From Sphingobacteriales bacterium (GTDB taxonomy: Bacteria; Bacteroidota; Bacteroidia; Chitinophagales; LD1), in contig JADFDM010000005.1 of the NCBI GenBank assembly GCA_018262795.1, forward strand, positions 1 to 64,000: a DNA stretch of 64,000 bases, read 5' to 3'. Positions 1 to 7,763 of this stretch are shown one piece after another; the first letter of the stretch is position 1, and each line of letters starts with the position of its first letter. The position numbers and the translations under genes are program-made. The notes beneath the pieces were generated by a model. The model made no database searches. It was not told the origin of the DNA and was given only the letters and a program-made list of their open reading frames with translations.

Positions 1-158
1 GTTTACAGCTCTTTTACGCTCTTCAAAATTTTGGGGGAAGAATAGCTGCCTGAAAAACAGCAAGCTCAAATCGCTTTGAATCGCTCTATACAAAAGCCTA
101 CCGCGGTTTTTATGCCGGTAAAAACCAAAGAGGGGGTTATTTCACAGCCTGACGTTTT

Positions 159-272
159 TGGGCTTGGCGAAGGGCGGGATTTTTAGCACTAAAGTTCATA
201 CGAAGCACAAATGTTGAACCTTGCACAAATGTTTCTACGAAGCACGTCAGCCCCCGCCTTTTGCCAAACCCA
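159..272. repeat. Imperfect long inverted repeat with internal direct repeats
   Basis: Bases 159-178 and 253-272 are inverted repeats of 20 bp with 3 mismatches, separated by 74 bp. The spacer holds two pairs of direct repeats: TACGAAGCAC at 199-208 and 236-245, and GCACAAATGTT at 205-215 and 223-233. The right arm runs directly into GTTAGCGGT (274-282), whose inverse ACCGCTAAC sits at 1233-1241 beyond the Mrr gene. The rest of 1-304 contains no gene I can support. The structure looks like the edge of an inserted segment, but I cannot name its class. Confidence 0.6.
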
Positions 273-304
273 TGTTAGCGGTTCGGCTTTCTTTTCTGTC
301 CGCT

Positions 305-1192
305 TTACAAATTGTTAAACCACTCATTTTTTATGTCAATAGTTTCAGTCAACTTGGTGTCAACGCCCAATTTTAATTCTTTTAATTTGTCGCAAAGAAG
401 TTCTCCGTCAATAAGGTCAATAGGCGGTGCACCGTCACGAGTTGCTTCTTTTAACGCTTCTCTTGTAAAAGTTCCTGTCGTGATTACAAGTCCTTTGTCT
501 GCACGACCTTGCATTGCACCTCTAAAGTCACGGATTTGACTTGGTGTCACAGAACCTTTGTAACGTTTACATTGAAAAATAACATGAAAACTTAAAAGTC
601 CGCTTACTCTCACAATTCCTTTTCCGTCAATTCCACCGTCACCGGCTTTGCCTGTTACTTCAACTTGAAAAAATCCGCTTTCTCTTAAAAGTCGTTGTGC
701 AAGTCGCTCAAATGCTGCTGGAGAAATGTTGTAAAGAACATTCAACAACTTTTCTTTCCATTCTTCCGTGTTGTCAACTTCATTTGTTACTTCTTGTTGA
801 AGCTCTTCTTCACTTGTCTTTGAGGTTTTAATTTTCGGTTGAGCTGGTTTGTCTTGTTCTCTAACAGCTCTTACAATTTCTATATGGTCAAGTTTTGTAA
901 CGTCAATGTCTGCTTTGGATAATGCCCAAATACCTCTACTTGAATTTTCTAATAGTCCGAATTTTTTCAAGTAAGTTCTGCTCCAAGCGAGTCGGTAATC
1001 TACTTCAATAGTTGTCCCTTCTTCACCGTGCGGAATTTGCAAAATGTCGTCAGGTATTTTTGCAATTTCATAAACTTTTGTATTTATCTCTTCAACTGTC
1101 CCCGAGCCACCTAAGTCAATAAGTGCCTTAACTGTCGGAACGATAAGTTCGTCAAATGAAGGTAGGTTACTATTCTGTTTTTTTCTTGCCAT
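305..1192 (-). CDS. mrr: Mrr-family type IV restriction endonuclease
   Basis: Predicted restriction enzyme of the Mrr type, which cuts modified DNA. The 295-aa length matches the family. Residues about 10-95 look like the Mrr N-terminal winged-helix domain. A charged linker follows (about 115-145), then the C-terminal Mrr_cat nuclease domain of PD-(D/E)xK fold. Visible catalytic elements are Glu162 in FERL, the GDGGIDG loop (residues 184-190) and the QCK motif (207-209), the Gln-variant of the nuclease signature typical of Mrr. No methyltransferase lies beside it, as expected for a type IV enzyme. It reads leftward and is bracketed by GTTAGCGGT/ACCGCTAAC, with a perfect 11-bp palindrome 56-80 bp upstream of its start. 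It is probably an acquired defence gene. Family assignment is firm; the modification recognised is unknown. Confidence 0.92.
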   Translation of the reverse strand: MARKKQNSNLPSFDELIVPTVKALIDLGGSGTVEEINTKVYEIAKIPDDILQIPHGEEGTTIEVDYRLAWSRTYLKKFGLLENSSRGIWALSKADIDVTKLDHIEIVRAVREQDKPAQPKIKTSKTSEEELQQEVTNEVDNTEEWKEKLLNVLYNISPAAFERLAQRLLRESGFFQVEVTGKAGDGGIDGKGIVRVSGLLSFHVIFQCKRYKGSVTPSQIRDFRGAMQGRADKGLVITTGTFTREALKEATRDGAPPIDLIDGELLCDKLKELKLGVDTKLTETIDIKNEWFNNL

Positions 1193-1247
1193 TTATGTCT
1201 GTCGTTTCTTGTTGGTGTCGTCTTTTAAGCTGACCGCTAACTTGTTT

Positions 1248-1272
1248 ATATGTGCCACTCTGTGGCACATAT
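1248..1272. repeat. Perfect 11-bp palindrome upstream of mrr
   Basis: ATATGTGCCAC at 1248-1258 and its exact reverse complement at 1262-1272 are separated by three bases. A further TGTGCCAT half lies at 1294-1301, followed by its own short hairpin (GCCAT-AAA-ATGGC, 1297-1309). The site is 56 bp before the mrr start, so it could be an operator. No T-tract follows on either strand that would make it an intrinsic terminator. Otherwise 1193-1491 holds nothing I recognise. Confidence 0.5.
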
Positions 1273-1491
1273 CCATCTGTTTTTAGATAGACATGTGCCA
1301 TAAAATGGCTGTAACCAAATATCCCTATTTTTTTTCACCATGTATCAAAAGGGCTTACTATTTTTTGAATATTCTTACGGCTTACGTGGTTGTATATCTC
1401 TGTGGTCTTGCTGTTTTATAAGCCCTAATATTTTCTGCCTGTAGCGCAGGTTGGGGTTTGGCACTAATAAATGAGCAGTAAAGAGCCTCTC

Positions 1492-1701
1492 TTATGCCAC
1501 CCTTCTAAATAACCAACCGCTGCCATCGGGTTTTAAACCGTACTTGTAGCAATAGCCAGGTGTCTTTTTAATTCTTGCAACAATTTTATACGGAGGGGTT
1601 TTCCGTTTCCGTTCTGCCGCAGCCATAAACAAACCTTCACTAATCTGTAACTGCAACAGGTTTACCCGCAAATTTGTGTAGCGCCCGCCTTTAATGGGCA
1701 A
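1492..1701 (-). CDS. Small hypothetical protein (doubtful)
   Basis: A 69-codon reading frame with a basic middle (ERKRKTPPYK) and an aromatic/glycine-rich end (PGYCYKYG, GWLFRRVA). Nothing in it identifies a family and no neighbour supports a role. The C-terminal half is more protein-like than the N-terminal half, so the true start may be the internal Met at residue 26 (position 1626). It could also be noncoding sequence between mrr and the amidohydrolase gene. Confidence 0.25.
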   Translation of the reverse strand: MPIKGGRYTNLRVNLLQLQISEGLFMAAAERKRKTPPYKIVARIKKTPGYCYKYGLKPDGSGWLFRRVA

Positions 1702-1787
1702 CAGCAGGAAAGCCGCTTGCTGAATCGTGCAAGCAAAAGTATCAGCCTTCTCAAAATATTTATTTTCACTGCCTCAAATCTCAAGCG

Positions 1788-4700
1788 ATGCGCAGTCTTG
1801 TTTTTACATCTTATTTCCTGTTTCTTACTTCTTGTTTCTTGCTTTCTACTTCTCGTATCTACAGTCAGGAAACTACTTTTAAAACCAATGGCCCCGATGA
1901 TTACCGGGAAGGCATTCACGCCTTTGTAAATGCCACCATCTGGAAAAATTACAATACTCGATTAGATAGCGCCACCCTCCTTATCCGCGAAGGAAAAGTG
2001 ACGGCCATTGGACAGAGTATTGCTTTGCCCAAAGGAGCTATAGTGCACGATATGAGCGGTCGCTTTATTTATCCTTCCTTCATTGATATTTTTTCTGATT
2101 ACGGAATGCCCGAAGTGCAAAAACCGAAATACAGCGATGCTCCGCAGATGGAATCGAACCTCAAAGGGGCTTACGGTTGGAACCAGGCCATCCATACCGA
2201 CTTTCATGCCGATGAGAATTTTGTGGCGAACAGCACGGCAGCCGATGAATTGCGCAAAATAGGTTTTGGCGCAGTGCTCACCAATAAGAAAGACGGCATT
2301 GCCCGCGGCACCGGCACGGTGGTTACCCTGGCTAACGGGCGCGAAAACGATGCTATCATAAAGGGAGTAGCCAGTGCAAATTATTCGTTCAGCAAAGGCT
2401 CTTCTACGCAAGATTATCCTTCCTCACTCATGGGAAGTATTGCCCTGTTGCGCCAAACTTATTACGATGCACAATGGTATGCGGGGGAAAAGGAGAAGAA
2501 GGAATACAACATTCATTTAGAAGAATGGAATCGCGAGCAATCGCTGCCGCAGATTTTTGATGCAAGTGGCGACTGGCAACAAATTCTTCGGGCGGATAAA
2601 GTTGGAGATGAGTTGGGCGTGCAGTACATTATCAAGGCTTCCGGCCATGCTTATCAGCGGATAGAGGAGGTGAAAAACACCCAGGCAAAAATCATTACTT
2701 CTCTCAACTTCCCCAAAGCCTATAATGTGGAAGACCCTTTCAAATTACAATGGATTTCGCTGGAGGAAATGAAAAACTGGGAGCTGGCACCCACCAACTG
2801 TGCCGCCCTCGCCAAAGCGGGAATTGATTTTGCCATCACCAGTGCTGACCTCGATAAGAAAGAAGATTTTTTGAACGACCTGCGCAAAGCGATAAAGTTC
2901 GGCTTAGATTCAATGACGGCTCTCAAGGCCCTCACCTACAACCCCGCCTCGTTTCTGAAGGTGTACGATCAAGTGGGTTCATTGGAGCCGGGCAAGCTGG
3001 CTAACTTCTTCATTACCTCTCAACCACTCTTTAATGATAAATGCGAGATCAACGAAAATTGGGTGCAGGGAAAGCGCTATGAAATAAAACCCTTTGCCGA
3101 AAAGGATATTCGAGGGAAATATACGCTCACCTGGTGTCCGGTAGGAACAAAGTGCAAAGCCCTTCCTTTTCAGATGAAGATTAGCGGAGATGAAGCGGCT
3201 CCGAAAACGGTTTTGCTTATCAGCGATTCCGTGAAGCCCGAAGTGAAAATCACTTACAAAGACAAGGACATCAGCTTCTCCTTTGCGATAGATAAAAAAC
3301 CAAGCTCCGGGAAATATCTATTCAGCGGAACCATAGACTACAGCAAAAACTTTTGGAACGGCAAAGGTCAAAATCCCGAAGGCGACTGGCTGCGCTGGGA
3401 AGCCACCCGCACCGAAGGCCCGGAACCCGATACCGCCAAAGCAAAAGTGGACAGCACCGACTACACGCAAAATCTGGGGAAGGTCATTTACCCTTTTACT
3501 GCTTATGGCAACGAAGAGATTCCCAAGCAGGAGAATTATTTGATAAAGAACGGAACCGTGTGGACGAACGAAGCAGAGGGGAATCTCGCGAATGCAGATG
3601 TGCTTATCCGCAATGGAAAAATTGCACAGGTGGGCAAGCAACTCTCTTGCGCTGATTGTAAAACGATTGATGCTACCGGCAAATTTGTGACCAGTGGCAT
3701 TGTGGATGAGCACAGCCACATTGCAATTTCGCAGGGCGTGAATGAAGGGGCCAAAGCCAGCAGTGCCGAAGTGCGCATTGGCGATGTAATTAATTCAGAG
3801 GACATCAACATCTACCGACAATTATCGGGGGGAGTAGTAGCTTCGCAGTTGTTGCACGGTTCGGCTAATCCTATTGGTGGGCAAAGTGGTATTGTGAAGC
3901 TTCGCTGGGGATATGCCCCCGAAAAAATGAAGATTGAAGGAGCTGATCCTTTCATCAAGTTTGCACTGGGCGAAAACGTAAAACAGAGCAACTGGGGCGA
4001 CCAAGCAACGGTGCGCTATCCGCAAACCCGTATGGGGGTAGAGCAGACCTACTGGAACTATTTTACCAAAGCGAAAGAATACGAAAAACAGTGGAAGGAG
4101 TACGATGCCTCGGTGAGTAAGTCTGCAAAGAAGAATACCTCCACTTTTGAAAAACCGCGCAGAGATTTGGATTTAGATGCCTTGGTAGAAGTGCTGAACA
4201 GCCAGCGCTTTATTACATGCCACAGTTATGTGCAAAGCGAGATTACGATGCTGATGCACGTAGCCGATACTTTCGGTTTTAAAGTGAACACGTTCACCCA
4301 CATTCTCGAAGGCTATAAGGTGGCCGATAAATTAAAAGCCCACGGAGCCAATGCCGCCACCTTTGCCGATTGGTGGGACTACAAATACGAGGTGATTGAT
4401 GCCATCCCTTACAACGCAGCTATCCTGACTAAAATGGGAATCAACACCGCTATCAATTCCGATGATGCAGAAATGGGACGCAGGCTCAATCAAGAAGCGG
4501 CCAAGACGATTAAGTATGGCGGCCTTAGCGAAGAGCAAGCCTGGAAACTGTGCACCCTCAATCCCGCAAAAATGTTGCACCTCGATTCGCACATGGGTTC
4601 ACTCAAGGCCGGTAAGGATGCCGATGTAGCGGTGTGGAGCGATAATCCGCTTTCCGTTTATGCGCGATGCGAAAAGACTTTTGTAGATGGAATTCTATTT

Positions 4701-4862
4701 TACGATGTGGAGCGCGATGCTCACATGCGCGACTGGATTCGGGGCGAGCGCGCCCGCTTGATTCAGAAAATGCTGAATGATAAAAAGGCCGGAGCACCTA
4801 CGCAGGAACCACAGCCCAAGAGTCAGCATAACTATACTTGTGATGATATGGGCGAATTATAG
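1788..4862 (+). CDS. Secreted double amidohydrolase, 1024 aa
   Basis: Predicted exported metal-dependent hydrolase of the amidohydrolase (imidazolonepropionase-like) superfamily. It holds two amidohydrolase modules in one chain. The N-terminal half (about 45-430) has the beta-sandwich entry, FIYPSFIDIFSDYG, and the typical ending SLEPGKLANFFI, but lacks the usual HxH metal motif and looks degenerate. The C-terminal half (about 580-1000) keeps DEHSHIA, a His in ITCHSY, another in FTHILEGYK, the late Asp in NSDDAEMG and the ending SLKAGKDADVAVW, so it is probably the active module. Residues 1-27 form a signal peptide, much of it encoded by heptanucleotide repeats. A second amidohydrolase follows at 5293, so the two probably act together in the periplasm. 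The substrate cannot be told. Confidence 0.85.
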   Translation: MRSLVFTSYFLFLTSCFLLSTSRIYSQETTFKTNGPDDYREGIHAFVNATIWKNYNTRLDSATLLIREGKVTAIGQSIALPKGAIVHDMSGRFIYPSFIDIFSDYGMPEVQKPKYSDAPQMESNLKGAYGWNQAIHTDFHADENFVANSTAADELRKIGFGAVLTNKKDGIARGTGTVVTLANGRENDAIIKGVASANYSFSKGSSTQDYPSSLMGSIALLRQTYYDAQWYAGEKEKKEYNIHLEEWNREQSLPQIFDASGDWQQILRADKVGDELGVQYIIKASGHAYQRIEEVKNTQAKIITSLNFPKAYNVEDPFKLQWISLEEMKNWELAPTNCAALAKAGIDFAITSADLDKKEDFLNDLRKAIKFGLDSMTALKALTYNPASFLKVYDQVGSLEPGKLANFFITSQPLFNDKCEINENWVQGKRYEIKPFAEKDIRGKYTLTWCPVGTKCKALPFQMKISGDEAAPKTVLLISDSVKPEVKITYKDKDISFSFAIDKKPSSGKYLFSGTIDYSKNFWNGKGQNPEGDWLRWEATRTEGPEPDTAKAKVDSTDYTQNLGKVIYPFTAYGNEEIPKQENYLIKNGTVWTNEAEGNLANADVLIRNGKIAQVGKQLSCADCKTIDATGKFVTSGIVDEHSHIAISQGVNEGAKASSAEVRIGDVINSEDINIYRQLSGGVVASQLLHGSANPIGGQSGIVKLRWGYAPEKMKIEGADPFIKFALGENVKQSNWGDQATVRYPQTRMGVEQTYWNYFTKAKEYEKQWKEYDASVSKSAKKNTSTFEKPRRDLDLDALVEVLNSQRFITCHSYVQSEITMLMHVADTFGFKVNTFTHILEGYKVADKLKAHGANAATFADWWDYKYEVIDAIPYNAAILTKMGINTAINSDDAEMGRRLNQEAAKTIKYGGLSEEQAWKLCTLNPAKMLHLDSHMGSLKAGKDADVAVWSDNPLSVYARCEKTFVDGILFYDVERDAHMRDWIRGERARLIQKMLNDKKAGAPTQEPQPKSQHNYTCDDMGEL
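1805..1860. repeat. Eight tandem heptanucleotides (consensus TRYTTCT)
   Basis: Eight consecutive 7-mers fill this stretch: TACATCT, TATTTCC, TGTTTCT, TACTTCT, TGTTTCT, TGCTTTC, TACTTCT, CGTATCT. Because 7 is not a multiple of 3, three heptamers make a 21-bp unit and all three plus-strand frames stay open. In the amidohydrolase frame the repeat encodes the core of the signal peptide. Related 7-bp repeats occur at 17297, 18961, 35761 and 37606. Confidence 0.85.
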
Positions 4863-4868
4863 CACGTG

Positions 4869-4889
4869 GATGACACGGATAAAACAGAT
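4869..4889. repeat. Left 21-bp inverted repeat flanking the GxxExxY gene
   Basis: GATGACACGGATAAAACAGAT here is the inverse of 5314-5334 with 18 of 21 positions identical. The two copies enclose the GxxExxY reading frame almost exactly. The left copy lies between the stop of the long amidohydrolase gene and the GxxExxY start. Confidence 0.65.
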
Positions 4890-4900
4890 AAACACTGGAA

Positions 4901-5296
4901 ATGGCTGCGTTATTACATGAGGAGTTAACCGGTTCTATTTTGAAAATCTTTTACTCGGTTTATAATGAACCGGGATTCGGATTTTTAGAAAAAGTGTACC
5001 TAAACGCGATGATGATAGCGCTGAAAAAAGAAGGAATGAAGGTAAATGCACAGAGAAAGATTGAAGTATTCTTTCAGGATAGGATAGTAGGCGAATACTT
5101 TGCAGCTATAATGGTGAATGATTTGGTAATTCTTGAATTAAAGGCGGCTGAATTGTTGGTGGTAGAGCACGAGTTGCCGTTGATTAATTATCTGAAAGCC
5201 ACAGAAATGGAAGTAGGGCTATTATTAAACTTCGGTGGTAAGCCGGAGTTCAGAAGGAAAATATTCACAAACGACAAAAAGAAAATCACTCTATGA
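4901..5296 (+). CDS. GxxExxY protein, PD-(D/E)xK nuclease-like, probably inactive
   Basis: Member of the GxxExxY family (PDDEXK_3 fold), small proteins found in many copies in some environmental bacteria and of unknown role. The signature is GFLEKVY at residues 27-33, and the ELK end of the nuclease motif is at 79-81. The Asp that normally precedes it (in the GEYxADLxV segment) is Ala69 here, codon GCT at 5105-5107, so metal-dependent cleavage is doubtful. The later INYLKA segment is conserved. The gene sits between two amidohydrolase genes with no obvious functional link. Its stop overlaps the next start (ATGA at 5293-5296), and 21-bp inverted repeats flank it. I infer an inserted cassette. 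Confidence 0.85.
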   Translation: MAALLHEELTGSILKIFYSVYNEPGFGFLEKVYLNAMMIALKKEGMKVNAQRKIEVFFQDRIVGEYFAAIMVNDLVILELKAAELLVVEHELPLINYLKATEMEVGLLLNFGGKPEFRRKIFTNDKKKITL

Positions 5297-6597
5297 ATAT
5301 CAAATCAGTATCCATCTGTCTGATCAGTGTCATCTGTGTGCTATCCGCATTTGCGCAATCTGATGTACCCGCACCGGCACCTGCTCAGTCGCAGAGCATT
5401 TATCTGACTCATGCCACTATTCACACAGGCGATGGCAAGGTGTTACACGATGCCACTATTGGTTTCGACAAAGGCAAGATTATTTTTTTGGCAGAAAGCC
5501 CTTCCTTCAAAACAGATGAAACGATGGGGAAGGTAATAGACTGCACCGGCAAGCAGATTTACCCCGGCATTATTGCTCCGTACACCAAGGCGGGTATAGA
5601 TGAAATAGAAGCTGTGCGCGCCACGAACGACTATTCCGAAACCGGCAGCTATAATCCCGATGTGCGCGCTATTGTAGCCTACAACACCGACTCGCGAGTT
5701 ACTCCTACCCTTCGCAGCAACGGGATTTTGTTTGCGCAAACGGTGCCGCTCGGTGGGGTACTTTCCGGTACCTCGGCCCTTGTGCAACTCGATGCGTGGA
5801 ACTGGGAAGATGCCTTAGTAAAAGAAGACGGTATCTGGCTCAACTGGCCTTCGATGGTGAGCGGTGGCGGCTGGTGGGGCAATCCGCGACCTTTTCAGGA
5901 AAACAAGAATTACAGCAAACAAGCCGATGCCATCCGTGAATATTTCCGCGAAGCGAAAAGCTATGCCGAAGAAGCCAGCCACACAAAAACCAATCTGCGC
6001 TTCGAAGCGATGAAACCTCTTTTCAACCAAACAGCTACGCTTTATATCGCAGCCGGAGGAGCCAAAGAAATGCAACACGCCATTGCCTTTGCGGAAGAAC
6101 TGGGGCTGCGGATAGTGCTTGCCGGGGCGCACGATTCGTATCAAATAGCAGAGGAACTGGCACGGAAAAAGATTCCCGTTATTCTCGACAACCCGCATTC
6201 GCTACCCACCTTCCCTGAAGAGGATGTGAATCAACCTTATAAAACACCGGGGGAACTTCAAAAAGCAGGAGTGCTTTTCTGCCTCAGCATTCCGGGGCGC
6301 TTTTGGGAAGAGCGCAACCTGATGTTCGAAGCCGGCACCGCAGTGGCTTGGGGGCTGTCGAAAGAGGAGGCCTTAGCCACCATTACTTCCAATGCCGCCA
6401 AAATATTGGGGGTGGACGATAAAATCGGAACTCTCGAAAAAGGGAAATCGGCTTCGCTGATCATTTCTTCGGGCGATGTGCTCGACATGAAAAGCTCCGT
6501 GATTGAACACGCCTTTATTGACGGTCGCGAAATAAACCTCGACAACAAGCAAAAGGAATTAGACCGCAAGTTTGAGAAGAAGTACGGCCTGAATTAG
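5293..6597 (+). CDS. Secreted amidohydrolase family protein, 434 aa
   Basis: Single-module amidohydrolase of the imidazolonepropionase-like group. It has an N-terminal signal peptide ending near AFAQ (residue 22), then the early beta-sandwich (THATIHTGDG), IYPGIIAPYTKAG where active family members carry HxH, and the usual end IGTLEKGKSASLII. The HxH pair is replaced by APYTK, so this copy, like the first half of the preceding gene, may be catalytically degenerate and could act as partner of the active module. The signal peptide coding region contains 9-bp-like ATCTGT/ATCAGT repeats, including the right inverted repeat of the GxxExxY cassette. Confidence 0.82.
   Translation: MNIKSVSICLISVICVLSAFAQSDVPAPAPAQSQSIYLTHATIHTGDGKVLHDATIGFDKGKIIFLAESPSFKTDETMGKVIDCTGKQIYPGIIAPYTKAGIDEIEAVRATNDYSETGSYNPDVRAIVAYNTDSRVTPTLRSNGILFAQTVPLGGVLSGTSALVQLDAWNWEDALVKEDGIWLNWPSMVSGGGWWGNPRPFQENKNYSKQADAIREYFREAKSYAEEASHTKTNLRFEAMKPLFNQTATLYIAAGGAKEMQHAIAFAEELGLRIVLAGAHDSYQIAEELARKKIPVILDNPHSLPTFPEEDVNQPYKTPGELQKAGVLFCLSIPGRFWEERNLMFEAGTAVAWGLSKEEALATITSNAAKILGVDDKIGTLEKGKSASLIISSGDVLDMKSSVIEHAFIDGREINLDNKQKELDRKFEKKYGLN
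5314..5334. repeat. Right 21-bp inverted repeat, inside a signal peptide
   Basis: ATCTGTCTGATCAGTGTCATC is inverse to 4869-4889 (18/21). It belongs to a longer run of alternating ATCAGT and ATCTGT words (about 5305-5340) that encodes residues 5-16 of the amidohydrolase signal peptide. Confidence 0.65.
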
Positions 6598-6641
6598 AGT
6601 AATATAACTATGAAAATAGCCCGTGCCGCAGAACACAAAAA

Positions 6642-7139
6642 TCAGCGGCCTAAATTCTTCAGATTGCTGGTACTTTCGGGGCTTGTCCAGTCCACAAAAC
6701 CAACTTCATTAAAAACTACCTGAAGTTGTTTGTTCAGGATATAACTGGTGGGGTAGGTTACAATTCCAATTTCTTTGAGCGGAAGGGAGGAGTGTAACAC
6801 TTGAAGGGTGGTTCCACTGCGCGCTTTAAATGATTGCAGCCTTGCCAGTGGTTCATCACTAATCAACACAAACAAATTACTGCTATCCTGCAAATTGATT
6901 TCGGCTTGTTGCAGTAAGGGAATTTCCTTCATGCAGGGGCCACACCAAGTCGCAAAAAATACCACCACCATATTTTTCCCTTGATAGGACGGCAAAGAAA
7001 CCGCATGGCCTTGCAGGTCGGTTAGCTCTAACTTTTGAATCGCTATGGTGGGCGGCACTCTGTATTTCCAATAGAGAAAAACAGCAACGGCTACTCCAAA
7101 AATTAGCAGGGACGAAACTAAAAGTTTACTTCGCTTCAT
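6642..7139 (-). CDS. TlpA-like thioredoxin-family protein
   Basis: Membrane-anchored periplasmic thiol-disulfide oxidoreductase. It has an N-terminal hydrophobic anchor (LLVSSLLIFGVAVAVFLYW), then a TlpA/ResA-type thioredoxin fold with the active-site WCGPC in FFATWCGPCMKE, and a cis-Pro region at TYPTSYILN. I chose the Met at 7139 because MKRSKLL begins a normal positively charged anchor; an upstream Met at 7160 would add seven residues. The start overlaps the end of the pyrophosphatase gene by 14 bp, so both are on one transcript. Its partner is unknown. Confidence 0.88.
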   Translation of the reverse strand: MKRSKLLVSSLLIFGVAVAVFLYWKYRVPPTIAIQKLELTDLQGHAVSLPSYQGKNMVVVFFATWCGPCMKEIPLLQQAEINLQDSSNLFVLISDEPLARLQSFKARSGTTLQVLHSSLPLKEIGIVTYPTSYILNKQLQVVFNEVGFVDWTSPESTSNLKNLGR

Positions 7140-7752
7140 TAAATCGTTTCTTATAATCATTCATACTTCGCTGCACAATTTCAGCAGCCTCTGCTGCCCC
7201 ATACACCGCGTCAATCTCTACCACTTGTTTCTGTTGGCCCGGCATATCTTTATAAGTAAGAAAGTAATGCCTAAGCCGGTTTACTATCTCCTCGGGCAGT
7301 TGTTTTAAATCGGTGTACCGGCCATATACGGCATCCTCTTTCATCACCGCAATTATTTTATCGTCTGCCTCGCCCTTATCAATCATCCGAAAGCCCCCTA
7401 CCGGCACAGCTTGCAATAAAAACCCACTGTTAGGAAACACTTTTTCTGACAGCACCAGAATGTCCATTGGATCCTGATCGCCTCTAATATTCGCTCGTCC
7501 CGATTGCCGCATACAATAGGCAGCCACCGACTCATCGCATAAGGTTTGCGGAATAAATCCGTAAAGAGCCGGAACAATGTTGGAATACAACTGCGGGCGA
7601 TCTACTTTGAGCCAGCCGCTCTTTTTATCTATCTCGTATTTCACCGTGTCGGTAGGAACAATTTCGATAAACGCGGTAAGAATGTGCGGGGCATTTTCTC
7701 CGGCACTTACCCCATGCCACGGATGCAGGGTGTATTGTAAATGATGTTGCAT
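7126..7752 (-). CDS. ppa: Inorganic pyrophosphatase
   Basis: Family I soluble pyrophosphatase, hydrolysing PPi to two phosphates to drive biosynthesis. The family signature region is the acidic metal-binding DQDPMDILVLS near residue 93. Substrate-binding Lys and Tyr residues are visible in KYEIDKKSGWLKVDRP and ALYGFIPQT. Further acidic residues (DKGEADDKIIAV) complete the Mg site. Length 208 aa is within the family range. It lies 11 bp downstream of the TPM-domain gene and overlaps the following thioredoxin gene, so it is part of the lemA-to-thioredoxin minus-strand operon. Confidence 0.93.
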   Translation of the reverse strand: MQHHLQYTLHPWHGVSAGENAPHILTAFIEIVPTDTVKYEIDKKSGWLKVDRPQLYSNIVPALYGFIPQTLCDESVAAYCMRQSGRANIRGDQDPMDILVLSEKVFPNSGFLLQAVPVGGFRMIDKGEADDKIIAVMKEDAVYGRYTDLKQLPEEIVNRLRHYFLTYKDMPGQQKQVVEIDAVYGAAEAAEIVQRSMNDYKKRFNEAK

Positions 7753-7763
7753 AAGAAATAAAA

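Noticed and set aside
151-282. Integron attC site
   Set aside because: Inverted arms and GTTAGCG are suggestive, but the core does not fit GTTRRRY, and there is no integrase or cassette array.
1662-1929. Open frames overlapping the amidohydrolase signal peptide on both strands
   Set aside because: They stay open only because 7-bp repeats lack stops in several frames; no start context or domain supports them.
3318-3811. Minus-strand open frames inside the long amidohydrolase gene
   Set aside because: Antisense shadows of a well-supported coding region.
3897-3902. Avoidance of AAGCTT as a sign of an old HindIII-like system
   Set aside because: AAGCTT occurs several times in the window, so avoidance is not visible.
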